Of a DNA stretch of 64,000 nucleotides, positions 57,359 through 64,000 are shown piece after piece. The notes beneath the pieces are model-generated. The model had not been told where the DNA came from, did not search any database, and saw nothing but the letters and a program-made list of their open reading frames with translations. The stretch is from assembly GCF_902829295.1 (NCBI RefSeq), contig NZ_CADEPL010000022.1, positions 26,084 through 90,083 of the forward strand, read 5' to 3'. Each line of letters starts with the position of its first letter. The stretch's first letter is position 1. Source of the stretch: Vogesella oryzae. GTDB taxonomy: Bacteria > Pseudomonadota > Gammaproteobacteria > Burkholderiales > Chromobacteriaceae. A program made the translations under genes and the position numbers.

Positions 57359-58188
57359 GCGGCGCTCTCCTCTCTGGCGGCCTGCGGGGCCAGGACGTCT
57401 GCGACCTCCGGCAGCTGGGCCGCGTCGGCTGGCTGGCTGGCGGTCTCGGCCCCCAGCCGGGTCCAGTACACCACCTCCAGCCGGCCATCGTGGTGCTCCA
57501 CCAGTGCCGACAGGCTTTCTACCCAGTCGCCGCAGTTGCCGTACATGATGCCGTCGATGTCCTTGACCTCCGGCTTGTGGATGTGGCCGCAGATCACGCC
57601 GTCGAAGCCGCGACGGCGCGCTTCGTCGGCCAGGATGTGCTCGAAGTCGCTGATGAAGTTCACCGCGTTCTTCACCTTGTGCTTCAGGTATTGCGACAGC
57701 GACCAGTACGGCCGGCCCAGCTTCTGCCGCAGCCAGTTGTAGTGGCGGTTCAGTTCCAGGATCACGCTGTACAGGCTGTCGCCGACATAGGCCAGCCACT
57801 TCACGTGCTGGATCACGCCGTCGAATTCGTCGCCGTGGATGATCAGCAGCCGCTTGCCGTCGGCGGTACGGTGCTCGGCCTCGGCGCGGATGGCGATGCC
57901 GCCGAAGTCCAGCCCGGCAAACTGCCGTGCCGCCTCGTCGTGGTTACCCGGCACGTAGATCACCCGGGTACCCTTGCGTGCCCGGCGCAGCACTTTCTGC
58001 ACCACATCGTTGTGGCTCTGCTTCCAGTGCCACGATTTCTTCAACTGCCAGCCGTCGATGATGTCGCCCACCAGGTACAGGGTGTCCGACTGGTTGTGCT
58101 TGAGGAAATCCAGCAGGAAGGCGGCCTGGCAGCCGCTGGTGCCAAGGTGGACATCGGATAGCCAGATGGTGCGAAAGCGGTGGCTCAT
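57346..58188 (-). CDS. LpxH-like metallophosphoesterase (UDP-2,3-diacylglucosamine diphosphatase family)
   Basis: A 280-residue calcineurin-like phosphoesterase. The metal motifs are SDVHLG, GDIIDGW, GNHDE, HGDEFD and GHIHKPE. The KLKKSWHW-type segment (DGWQLKKSWHW) and length suggest the LpxH2-like branch often paired with a GT4 glycosyltransferase rather than classic LpxH. It would hydrolyse a phosphate or diphosphate ester in lipid metabolism. It is divergent from eptA. Confidence 0.84.
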   Translation of the reverse strand: MSHRFRTIWLSDVHLGTSGCQAAFLLDFLKHNQSDTLYLVGDIIDGWQLKKSWHWKQSHNDVVQKVLRRARKGTRVIYVPGNHDEAARQFAGLDFGGIAIRAEAEHRTADGKRLLIIHGDEFDGVIQHVKWLAYVGDSLYSVILELNRHYNWLRQKLGRPYWSLSQYLKHKVKNAVNFISDFEHILADEARRRGFDGVICGHIHKPEVKDIDGIMYGNCGDWVESLSALVEHHDGRLEVVYWTRLGAETASQPADAAQLPEVADVLAPQAAREESAACVS

Positions 58189-58314
58189 GGTGCGTCTCCG
58201 CAGGGCAGATGCGCACGATCATGCTGCCGTAGCATGACAGTACCGTGAGCCGGCGGTGACGGATCGGTGACAAAGCGATACCCTGCTGCAGTTCCGCCAC
58301 GGCTAGCCTGTACG

Positions 58315-58331
58315 GCTAAGCCTGGCTTAAT
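58315..58331 (+). promoter_or_regulatory. PmrA-like box upstream of eptA
   Basis: GCTAAG, five bases (CCTGG), CTTAAT: the YTTAAK-N5-YTTAAK layout of PmrA/QseB-class sites, 71 bp before the eptA ATG. TGTAAT at about 58342 could be the -10. A better copy (four repeats) is found at 61375-61413. Confidence 0.55.
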
Positions 58332-58401
58332 GCAGACATGGTGTAATGCCGGCGCAGACTGGCCACCAGCTGGCTGCGTGAATCGAATCTAGAGTGAGCT
58401 G

Positions 58402-60021
58402 ATGAAAAAACTGCTTCGTCCGCAGCGGGCGGAATGGCTGGCGCTGGGCGCCTCGCTGCTGTTTGTGCTGCTGTTCAACCTGCCGTTCTGGCAACGCATG
58501 CTGACCATTGTCGGCCCGGTAGACGGGCACGGCATCAAGATGCTGGGCATGTCCTTTGTGCTGGTGACCGCCTTCTTCAACCTGTTCCTGCTGTTGCTGC
58601 TGTGGCCGCGCATCGGCCGGCCGCTGCTGACGGTGCTGTTTGTCACCACTGCGGCGATCAGCTATTTCATGAGTCAGTACGGCGTGCTGATCGACATGAA
58701 CATGGTGCGCAACGCCATGCAGACCGACGGCGCCGAAGTGCGCGACCTGATCACCCTGAAGATGGTGCTGACCGTGCTGCTGCTGGGCGGTCTGCCCAGC
58801 TGGTGGCTGTGGAAGGCGCCGCTGAGCTTCCGCCCGGCGCTGCGCGAAGTCGGCAGCCGCGTGCTGGCGCTGCTGATCACCGCCGGTGTGCTGTTCGGCG
58901 TGGCGATGGCCGGCTACCAGGACTTCGCCTCGCTGTTCCGCAACAACCGCGAACTGCGTTTTGCGCTGGCGCCCTCCAATTACCTGCAGGCCACCTCATC
59001 CTACTTCAAGCGCGTGAACACCAAGGAGCCGCCGCTGCAGCAGATCGGGCTGGATGCCAAGCGCGCGGCGGCCGCCGCCGGTGCCAAGCCGAAAGTGCTG
59101 GTGCTGGTGGTGGGCGAAACCGCCCGCGCCGACCATTTCTCGCTCAATGGCTACGCGCGGCCAACCAATCCGGAGCTGGCCAAGGTGCCGGGGCTGCTCA
59201 ACTATCCGGACGTGTGGTCGTGCGGTACCGAAACCGCGATCTCGGTGCCGTGCATGTTCTCCTCGCTGCCCCGCGACCAGTTCGATGCGGAGCAAGCGCG
59301 GCATCGCGAAAACCTGCTGGACGTACTCAAGCACAGCGGACTGGACGTGAGCTGGCTGGATAACAACTCCGGCTGCAAAGAGGTGTGCAACCGCGTCAGC
59401 ACCCAGCTGCTGTTCGGCGCCAAGGACCCCAAGTACTGCAACAGCGAGGAGTGCTTCGACGAAATCCTGCTGGATGCACTGGATGGCAAGCTCAAGGGCC
59501 TGCAGCAGGATGCGGTGATCGTGCTGCACCAGAAGGGCAGCCACGGTCCGGCCTACTACAAGCGCTACCCGCAGCAGTTTGCGGTGTTCCAGCCGGAATG
59601 CCGGACCAGCGAACTGCAGAAGTGCAGCCAGCAGGAAATCATCAACGGCTTCGACAATACCATCCGCTATACCGATTATTTCCTGGCGCAGGTGATCAAG
59701 CGCTTGCAGGCCGATCCGGCGGTGGCCGGCAGCATGGTCTACCTGTCGGACCACGGCGAATCGCTGGGCGAGAACAATATGTACCTGCATGCCACGCCGT
59801 ACATCGTGGCGCCGGATGCGCAGAAGCACATCCCGATGGTGGCGTGGTTCTCGCCGCAATGGTTGGCCGCGGCCAACATGCAACCGGCTTGCCTGCAGCA
59901 GGCCAGTCGCCAGCGTTACAGCCAGGACAACCTGTTCCACAGCGTGCTGGGGCTGATGGATGTGAAAACCGCGCTGTACCAGCCGCCGCTGGACATGTAC
60001 GCGACTTGCCGCCACGGATAA
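58402..60021 (+). CDS. eptA: Phosphoethanolamine-lipid A transferase, EptA family
   Basis: A 539-residue inner-membrane enzyme of the EptA/PmrC/MCR family. Five N-terminal helices (to about residue 190) are followed by a periplasmic sulfatase-fold domain with the nucleophile Thr240 in GETARADHFSLNGY. Zinc-site segments include LHQKGSHGPAYYKRYP and YLSDHGESLGE. Six or more Cys (VWSCGTE, SGCKEVC, CNSEEC, ECRTSELQKC) form the usual disulphides. It transfers phosphoethanolamine from phosphatidylethanolamine to lipid A phosphates, which lowers affinity for cationic peptides. It is a chromosomal family member beside its likely two-component regulators. Confidence 0.93.
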   Translation: MKKLLRPQRAEWLALGASLLFVLLFNLPFWQRMLTIVGPVDGHGIKMLGMSFVLVTAFFNLFLLLLLWPRIGRPLLTVLFVTTAAISYFMSQYGVLIDMNMVRNAMQTDGAEVRDLITLKMVLTVLLLGGLPSWWLWKAPLSFRPALREVGSRVLALLITAGVLFGVAMAGYQDFASLFRNNRELRFALAPSNYLQATSSYFKRVNTKEPPLQQIGLDAKRAAAAAGAKPKVLVLVVGETARADHFSLNGYARPTNPELAKVPGLLNYPDVWSCGTETAISVPCMFSSLPRDQFDAEQARHRENLLDVLKHSGLDVSWLDNNSGCKEVCNRVSTQLLFGAKDPKYCNSEECFDEILLDALDGKLKGLQQDAVIVLHQKGSHGPAYYKRYPQQFAVFQPECRTSELQKCSQQEIINGFDNTIRYTDYFLAQVIKRLQADPAVAGSMVYLSDHGESLGENNMYLHATPYIVAPDAQKHIPMVAWFSPQWLAAANMQPACLQQASRQRYSQDNLFHSVLGLMDVKTALYQPPLDMYATCRHG

Positions 60022-60024
60022 GCG

Positions 60025-60636
60025 ATGACCATTGCCGCCTACCTCGAATCGCTTAACCTGACGCTGTTCCGGCTGATGGCCGCACCGGCTGATGTCGCGC
60101 CGTGGCATATCGCGCTGGCCAAGGTGCTGGCGGTAGACCTGATCTACCTGCTGCCGCTGGCACTGGTGTGGATCTGGCTGCGCGGCACGCTACAACACCG
60201 CAGCAGCGCGCTGCGCACTTTGCTGGCGGCGCTGCTGGCGCTGGGCGGCAACCAGTTGCTGGCCTTGCTGTGGCAGCATCCCAGACCGTTCATGCTCGGC
60301 CTGTCGCCCAACTGGCTGCAGCATGCGGCGGACTCCTCGTTCCCCAGCGACCACATGACGGTGTGCAGTGCCATCGCCTGTGCCTGGCTGCTCGCCGGCT
60401 GGCAGCGGCTGGGCTTGGCTGCCGCGCTGCTGGCGGTGGTGGTGGCCTGGGCGCGCATCTATCTGGGGGTGCATTTCCCGCTGGACATGCTGGGCGCGCT
60501 GCTGATGGCGCTGGCGGCCAACGGCTTGGCCGCGCTGCTGTGGCGGCGCCTGGGCGCGCGCCTGCTATGGCTGGCGGTAATGTGCTACCGGCGACTGTTC
60601 CGCGGCCCGATCCAGCGCGGCTGGTGTCTGCCGTAA
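60025..60636 (+). CDS. PAP2-family phosphatase, undecaprenyl-diphosphatase-like (BcrC/YbjG)
   Basis: A 203-residue membrane phosphatase with about five helices. PAP2 catalytic boxes are HPRPFMLG (box 1), SSFPSDHMTV (box 2) and ARIYLGVHFPLDMLGA (box 3), all complete. BcrC-like enzymes recycle undecaprenyl pyrophosphate in the periplasm. It begins three bases after the eptA stop, so the genes are co-transcribed. Confidence 0.9.
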   Translation: MTIAAYLESLNLTLFRLMAAPADVAPWHIALAKVLAVDLIYLLPLALVWIWLRGTLQHRSSALRTLLAALLALGGNQLLALLWQHPRPFMLGLSPNWLQHAADSSFPSDHMTVCSAIACAWLLAGWQRLGLAAALLAVVVAWARIYLGVHFPLDMLGALLMALAANGLAALLWRRLGARLLWLAVMCYRRLFRGPIQRGWCLP

Positions 60637-60674
60637 TCCGGGCCGGTTTGTCCCTTCTCTGCGGAAAGTTGCCG

Positions 60675-61379
60675 ATGCCAGTTGCCCCTGCTGTGTTCTA
60701 CCGTCGCCAGCTGCTATGTTTGCTGGCGGGACTGTTGTTGCTGTTGTGGCTGGAGCGTTTCCCGGCGCTGGACTTCCGGCTGCAGGCGCTGTTTTTCGAT
60801 CCGGCCAGCGGGCACTTTCCGTTGCAGGATGCCCGCTGGCTGGATCTGCTCAACCATCGCCTGGCCAAGTATCTGATCGTGGCGGCCGGGGTGGTGCTGG
60901 GCTGGCTCGGTTGGCGGCGGCGCGATCCGCGGCAGTTGCTGGCGGTGGCGGTGATGTTGCTGGCTACCGCCCTGGTGTCCTGGCTCAAGCATCGCAGCGC
61001 GCATTCCTGTCCGTGGGACCTGCAGGCGTTTGGCGGTCAAGGTGCCTGGTTCGGCCTGTTTGACAGCGTACCGGCGGATGCCGGCCCCGGGCGCTGCTTT
61101 CCCGGTGGCCATGCCTCGGCCGGCTTTTCGCTGCTGGCGCTGGGCTACTGGTTGCGGCCAACCCGTGCAGCGCTGGCGCGGCAGCTGTTCTGGCTGGGGG
61201 GTATCGCCGGCATGCTGATGGGGCTGGGCCAGATGGTGCGTGGCGCGCATTTCCTGTCGCACAACCTGTGGAGTGGCTGGTGGGTGTGGCTGGTTTGCTG
61301 CGCGCTGTTCGCCGGCTACGACCTGCTATGGCAGCCCTGGCGCCTGCGGGTGGCGCAGCGTGTACCGGCGACAGGCTAA
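60675..61379 (+). CDS. PAP2-family phosphatase, second copy
   Basis: A 234-residue membrane protein with about six helices. The boxes are KHRSAHSCPWDL, RCFPGGHASAGF and RGAHFLSHNLWSG. In the third box the residue where the usual Asp stands is Asn/Trp, a known variation in the branch that includes LpxT/LpxE-like lipid A phosphatases and phosphotransferases. It lies 38 bp after the first PAP2 gene in the eptA transcript and may act on lipid A or undecaprenyl phosphates. Its stop codon overlaps the first of four direct repeats (61375-61413). Confidence 0.85.
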   Translation: MPVAPAVFYRRQLLCLLAGLLLLLWLERFPALDFRLQALFFDPASGHFPLQDARWLDLLNHRLAKYLIVAAGVVLGWLGWRRRDPRQLLAVAVMLLATALVSWLKHRSAHSCPWDLQAFGGQGAWFGLFDSVPADAGPGRCFPGGHASAGFSLLALGYWLRPTRAALARQLFWLGGIAGMLMGLGQMVRGAHFLSHNLWSGWWVWLVCCALFAGYDLLWQPWRLRVAQRVPATG

Positions 61380-61413
61380 GCACCGGTTAAGCAAGCGCTA
61401 AGCAAGCGTTAAG
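61375..61413 (+). promoter_or_regulatory. Four tandem PmrA/QseB-like direct repeats before pepSY
   Basis: GCTAAG, GTTAAG, GCTAAG and GTTAAG occur at exact 11-bp spacing (each followed by five bases: CACCG, CAAGC, CAAGC). One helical turn per repeat is the signature of OmpR-family dimers binding side by side. The array ends 54 bp before the pepSY ATG and would overlap its -35 region. Confidence 0.7.
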
Positions 61414-61467
61414 ACGGCTGGCATTAAATACGTCCTGTATCCAGATCGCTCCAGGGGTTACCGCCGT

Positions 61468-61734
61468 ATGAAAAAGCTGCTTGCCGCCAGCCTGATGGCT
61501 GTTGTCGCATCCGCTGCCTTTGCCTCCGTGCCATGTCCGGCACAGCCGGCAGCGAAGTGGCAGAAAGAGGCGGACTTCAGACAGCTGCTGGAAAAGCAGG
61601 GCTACCGGATCAGCAAGCTCGAGGTTTCCGGCAACTGCTACGAGGTCTACGGCCGGAACAAGGAAGGCAACAAGGTCGAAATCCTGTTCGACCCGGTGTC
61701 CGGCAAGCCGCTGCGGAGCGATATCTACAACTGA
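61468..61734 (+). CDS. Small periplasmic PepSY-domain protein
   Basis: An 88-residue protein with a Sec signal (about residues 1-20, MKKLLAASLMAVVASAAFAS) and a single PepSY-like domain (RQLLEKQGYRISKLEVSGNCYEVYGRNKEG given here in part, then VEILFDPVSGKPLRSDI). Two Cys could pair. Such proteins often accompany cytochrome b561 and QseBC-type regulators, as here. Role unknown. Confidence 0.87.
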   Translation: MKKLLAASLMAVVASAAFASVPCPAQPAAKWQKEADFRQLLEKQGYRISKLEVSGNCYEVYGRNKEGNKVEILFDPVSGKPLRSDIYN

Positions 61735-61834
61735 TTGCTGCCAGCAGCGGGTGCCACATTGAGGCTCGCCCGCTGTCCACGTTTGCTTTGCCGCGCCGCA
61801 CTACCCGGCGACGGCCTATACGGGAGTTACCACC

Positions 61835-62377
61835 ATGTCCATGTTCAACCAAACCGATACCCGCCGTGAAAAAGTCTGGGACCCGTTCGTGCGCATGTTC
61901 CACTGGACGCTGGTCAGCTGCGTGATGCTCAACCTGTTCATCCTGGAAGAAGGCAAGCTGGCGCACCGCTGGTCCGGCTACATCGCCACCGGCCTGGTGC
62001 TGGCGCGCATCGTGTGGGGCTTCATCGGCAGCAAGCATGCGCGCTTTGCCAGTTTCTTCCCCACCCCGTCGCGACTGGGCGCGCATCTGAGCGCGGTGAA
62101 AACCGGCGAGCACCCGCAAGTGATCGGCCATAACCCGCTGGGCGCGCTGATGATGTTCGCGCTGATGGGGCTGGTGCTGTCGCTGGGCGTCACCGGCTAC
62201 ATGATGGGCATGGATGCCTATTACGAGGAAGACTGGCTGATCGACATCCACGGCACCATCGCCAACACGCTGATGGCACTGGTCGGGCTGCATGCGCTGG
62301 CCGCCATCGTGATGAGCCGTGTCGAGCGCGTTAACCTGGTTCGTGCCATGATTACCGGTGTCAAGGAATGGCGCTAG
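61835..62377 (+). CDS. Cytochrome b561-family membrane protein
   Basis: A 180-residue four-helix di-heme b-type cytochrome. It opens with VWDPFVRMFHWTLVSCVM, the classic heme-binding start, and further His lie in KLAHRWSGYIA, GHNPLGALMMF and VGLHALAAIV. It probably moves electrons between quinones and a periplasmic or membrane partner. It sits between pepSY and the regulator in one transcript. Confidence 0.9.
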   Translation: MSMFNQTDTRREKVWDPFVRMFHWTLVSCVMLNLFILEEGKLAHRWSGYIATGLVLARIVWGFIGSKHARFASFFPTPSRLGAHLSAVKTGEHPQVIGHNPLGALMMFALMGLVLSLGVTGYMMGMDAYYEEDWLIDIHGTIANTLMALVGLHALAAIVMSRVERVNLVRAMITGVKEWR

Positions 62378-62386
62378 GAACACGGT

Positions 62387-63049
62387 ATGCGGGTATTGAT
62401 CGTCGAGGATGACCCCCTGATCGGGGACGGGCTGCAGGCCGGCTTGCAGGCGCTGGGTTTCAGCTGTGACTGGCTGCGCGATGGCAAGCTGGCGCTGTCC
62501 GGCATCCGTGCCGCGCCCTACGACGCGGTGGTGCTGGATCTGGGCCTGCCCGGCATGGACGGGCTGGAGGTACTGGCAGCCTGGCGCCGCGCCGGCCACC
62601 ACGAGCCGGTGCTGCTGCTCACCGCCCGCGATGGCGTCAACGATCGTATCCGCGGGCTGGATAGCGGCGCCGACGATTACCTGGTCAAGCCGTTTGCACT
62701 GGGCGAGTTGGCCGCACGCTTGCGTGCGCTAGTGCGCCGGCGTGGCGGCCAGAGCGTGGCGCTGCTCAGCCACGGCCGCGTCAGCCTGGACCCGGCCGCG
62801 CGCCAGGCCACGCTGGATGGCGAGCCGGTAGCGCTGTCGGCGCGCGAGCTGGCGGTGCTGGAAGTGCTGCTGAACAACCGCAACCGCGTGCTTAGCCGCG
62901 CCGAGATCGAGGAAAAGCTGTACGACTGGGCGCACGAGGTGGAAAGCAATGCGGTGGAAGTCCACATCCACCATCTGCGCAAGAAACTGGGCGCCGATTT
63001 CATCAAGACCCGCCGTGGCCTGGGTTACACCCTGGGAGACGGCGCGTGA
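62387..63049 (+). CDS. QseB/PmrA-like response regulator (OmpR family)
   Basis: A 220-residue regulator. Receiver Asp51 ([13 protein letters not shown]), Lys in [12 protein letters not shown], and a winged helix ending [28 protein letters not shown]. It resembles QseB, PmrA and BasR. The direct repeats before eptA and pepSY fit its family's binding mode, so I infer it controls both. The start lies nine bases after the cytochrome stop, and its stop overlaps the kinase start. Confidence 0.92.
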   Translation: MRVLIVEDDPLIGDGLQAGLQALGFSCDWLRDGKLALSGIRAAPYDAVVLDLGLPGMDGLEVLAAWRRAGHHEPVLLLTARDGVNDRIRGLDSGADDYLVKPFALGELAARLRALVRRRGGQSVALLSHGRVSLDPAARQATLDGEPVALSARELAVLEVLLNNRNRVLSRAEIEEKLYDWAHEVESNAVEVHIHHLRKKLGADFIKTRRGLGYTLGDGA

Positions 63050-64000
63050 AGTACAGCCTGCGTGGCCAGCTGATACGCAGCCTGCTGCTGGTGGTCACCC
63101 CGCTGTGGCTGCTGGGCAGCATCCTGCTGGCGCTGCATGCGCGCCACGAAGTCAATGAACTGTACGACGGCCAGCAGCAAATCTTTGCCCGCCAGCTGTA
63201 CAGCACGCTGCCGATGCTGTCGCAACAGCATCCGGTAGGCGAACCCCCGACCGAAAAAACCGATCACCAGGCGGTGGTGGTGTGGAACCCGCAAGGCGAA
63301 CGCCTGCTGGTGGACAGCGAGGGCATGGACTTGCCCTACCACCCGGGTGAGACCGGCTTTCATACTCTGCTGCACGACAACGAAGACTGGCGCGTCTATT
63401 ACCTGTCCGGCCCGGCCGGCTCGGTGGCGGTGGCGCAGGAAAACAGCGAGCGGCTGGAAACCATCAGCGGTCTGCTGCTGACCCAGACCATGCTGTGGCT
63501 GGTGCTGTTGCCGTTTGCGCTCGGCGCGGTGTGGCTGGCGGGTTCCCGCGGCCTGCGGCCGTTGGCCGCCCTGTGCCAGACCCTGCTGCAGCGCCAGCCG
63601 GATGATCCGACGCCGCTGACGGAGCGGGTGCCCAGCGAGCTGGCGCCGTTGATCGACAGCATGAACGGCCTGATCGACCGCGTCGCCGGCACGCTGCAGC
63701 GCGAACGCCAGTTCACCGCCTCCGCCGCACACGAGTTGCGCAGCCCGTTGGCCGCCTTGCGGGTGCAGGCCGAGTTGCTGACGCTGCTGGAGGATGCCAA
63801 TGCGCGCAATGCCGCCGCCGGCAAGGTGATGCAGGGCGTCGATCGCGCCAGCCATCTGGTGGACCAGCTGCTGGCGCTATCGCGGCTGGAACAGCAGCAG
63901 GACCTGCCGCGCCAGCCGCTGGACTGGGCGCAGCTGGCGGCACAATCCTGCCAGCAGGTGGCCGACTACACCGCCGGTCGTGGCAGCCATATCCGTCACG
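63046..64000 (+). CDS. QseC/PmrB-like sensor histidine kinase, truncated by the window end
   Basis: About 318 codons are visible from a GTG that overlaps the regulator stop (GTGA). An N-terminal helix (about 12-29), a periplasmic sensor segment (about 30-145), a second helix (about 147-170), a short HAMP and the dimerisation His box [14 protein letters not shown] (about residue 227) are seen. The ATPase domain lies beyond the window. It is the cognate kinase of the adjacent regulator. Confidence 0.9.
   Translation, partial: MKYSLRGQLIRSLLLVVTPLWLLGSILLALHARHEVNELYDGQQQIFARQLYSTLPMLSQQHPVGEPPTEKTDHQAVVVWNPQGERLLVDSEGMDLPYHPGETGFHTLLHDNEDWRVYYLSGPAGSVAVAQENSERLETISGLLLTQTMLWLVLLPFALGAVWLAGSRGLRPLAALCQTLLQRQPDDPTPLTERVPSELAPLIDSMNGLIDRVAGTLQRERQFTASAAHELRSPLAALRVQAELLTLLEDANARNAAAGKVMQGVDRASHLVDQLLALSRLEQQQDLPRQPLDWAQLAAQSCQQVADYTAGRGSHIRH

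Overview
The window reads as chromosomal DNA of a high-GC (about 65% by eye) Gram-negative betaproteobacterium. MetX/MetW, IspB with a divergent rplU-rpmA-obgE block, class III ribonucleotide reductase, TctCBA/TctDE, EptA and a QseB/PmrA-type regulator together suggest Neisseriales, probably a Chromobacteriaceae relative such as Vogesella or Chromobacterium. This placement is inferred from gene content and style, not from a search. Most of the window is dense, conserved housekeeping sequence. One conspicuous foreign-looking stretch lies at about 32.9-34.7 kb.

Layout. 0-9 kb: ybaK, msrPQ (periplasmic methionine sulfoxide repair), metX-metW, an AmpG-like permease, wrbA, yihY, and a DUF3025 gene coupled to a 43-residue membrane peptide. 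9-13.7 kb: fumC, tRNA-Arg(CCU), ispB, and divergently rplU-rpmA-obgE. 13.7-18.6 kb: a three-gene MksF-MksE-MksB condensin operon. 18.7-25.4 kb: an M48 protease, an MBL-fold hydrolase, a sodium:solute symporter, an EamA exporter, hisC, a CMD-family protein and tpx. 25.4-32.9 kb: an MCP, a large HD-GYP sensor, a gamma-carbonic anhydrase-like protein and prlC. 33-34.7 kb: an AT-rich orphan gene with a PD-(D/E)XK-like motif, then about 1 kb without a gene that holds a long diverged inverted repeat. 34.7-46.7 kb: an SRPBCC protein, the tctED/tctCBA tricarboxylate system, a DUF389 protein, LysE, Xth, a CHMI-like tautomerase, RNase T2 and a Fur-type PepSY membrane protein. 46.9-50.9 kb: a dauA-SBP / dauB-dauR divergon for D-arginine use. 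51-53.7 kb: an anaerobic RNR locus in which the glycyl-radical domain is a separate 53-residue gene. 53.8-58.2 kb: an XRE-cupin regulator with a divergent EamA transporter, a periplasmic binding protein, and a glycosyltransferase/LpxH-like pair. 58.4-64 kb: a lipid A/envelope module (eptA, two PAP2 phosphatases, PepSY, cytochrome b561, response regulator, and a sensor kinase cut by the window end) with PmrA-like direct-repeat boxes in front of eptA and pepSY.

The strongest unexplained signal is a 9-10 bp word, GTTGGCCGC(A), found by eye about 75 times on the two strands (about one per 0.85 kb), against one or two expected from base composition. It shows no strand preference, occurs inside genes and between them, and between genes it often forms close inverted pairs, some at gene ends. 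This is how the DNA-uptake sequences of Neisseria and Pasteurellaceae behave, but the word is not a Neisseria DUS. Other items for a second look are the split class III RNR, the inverted repeat with motif cluster at 33.8-34.6 kb, the DauR-like and PmrA-like operators, and the AT-rich nuclease-like orphan.
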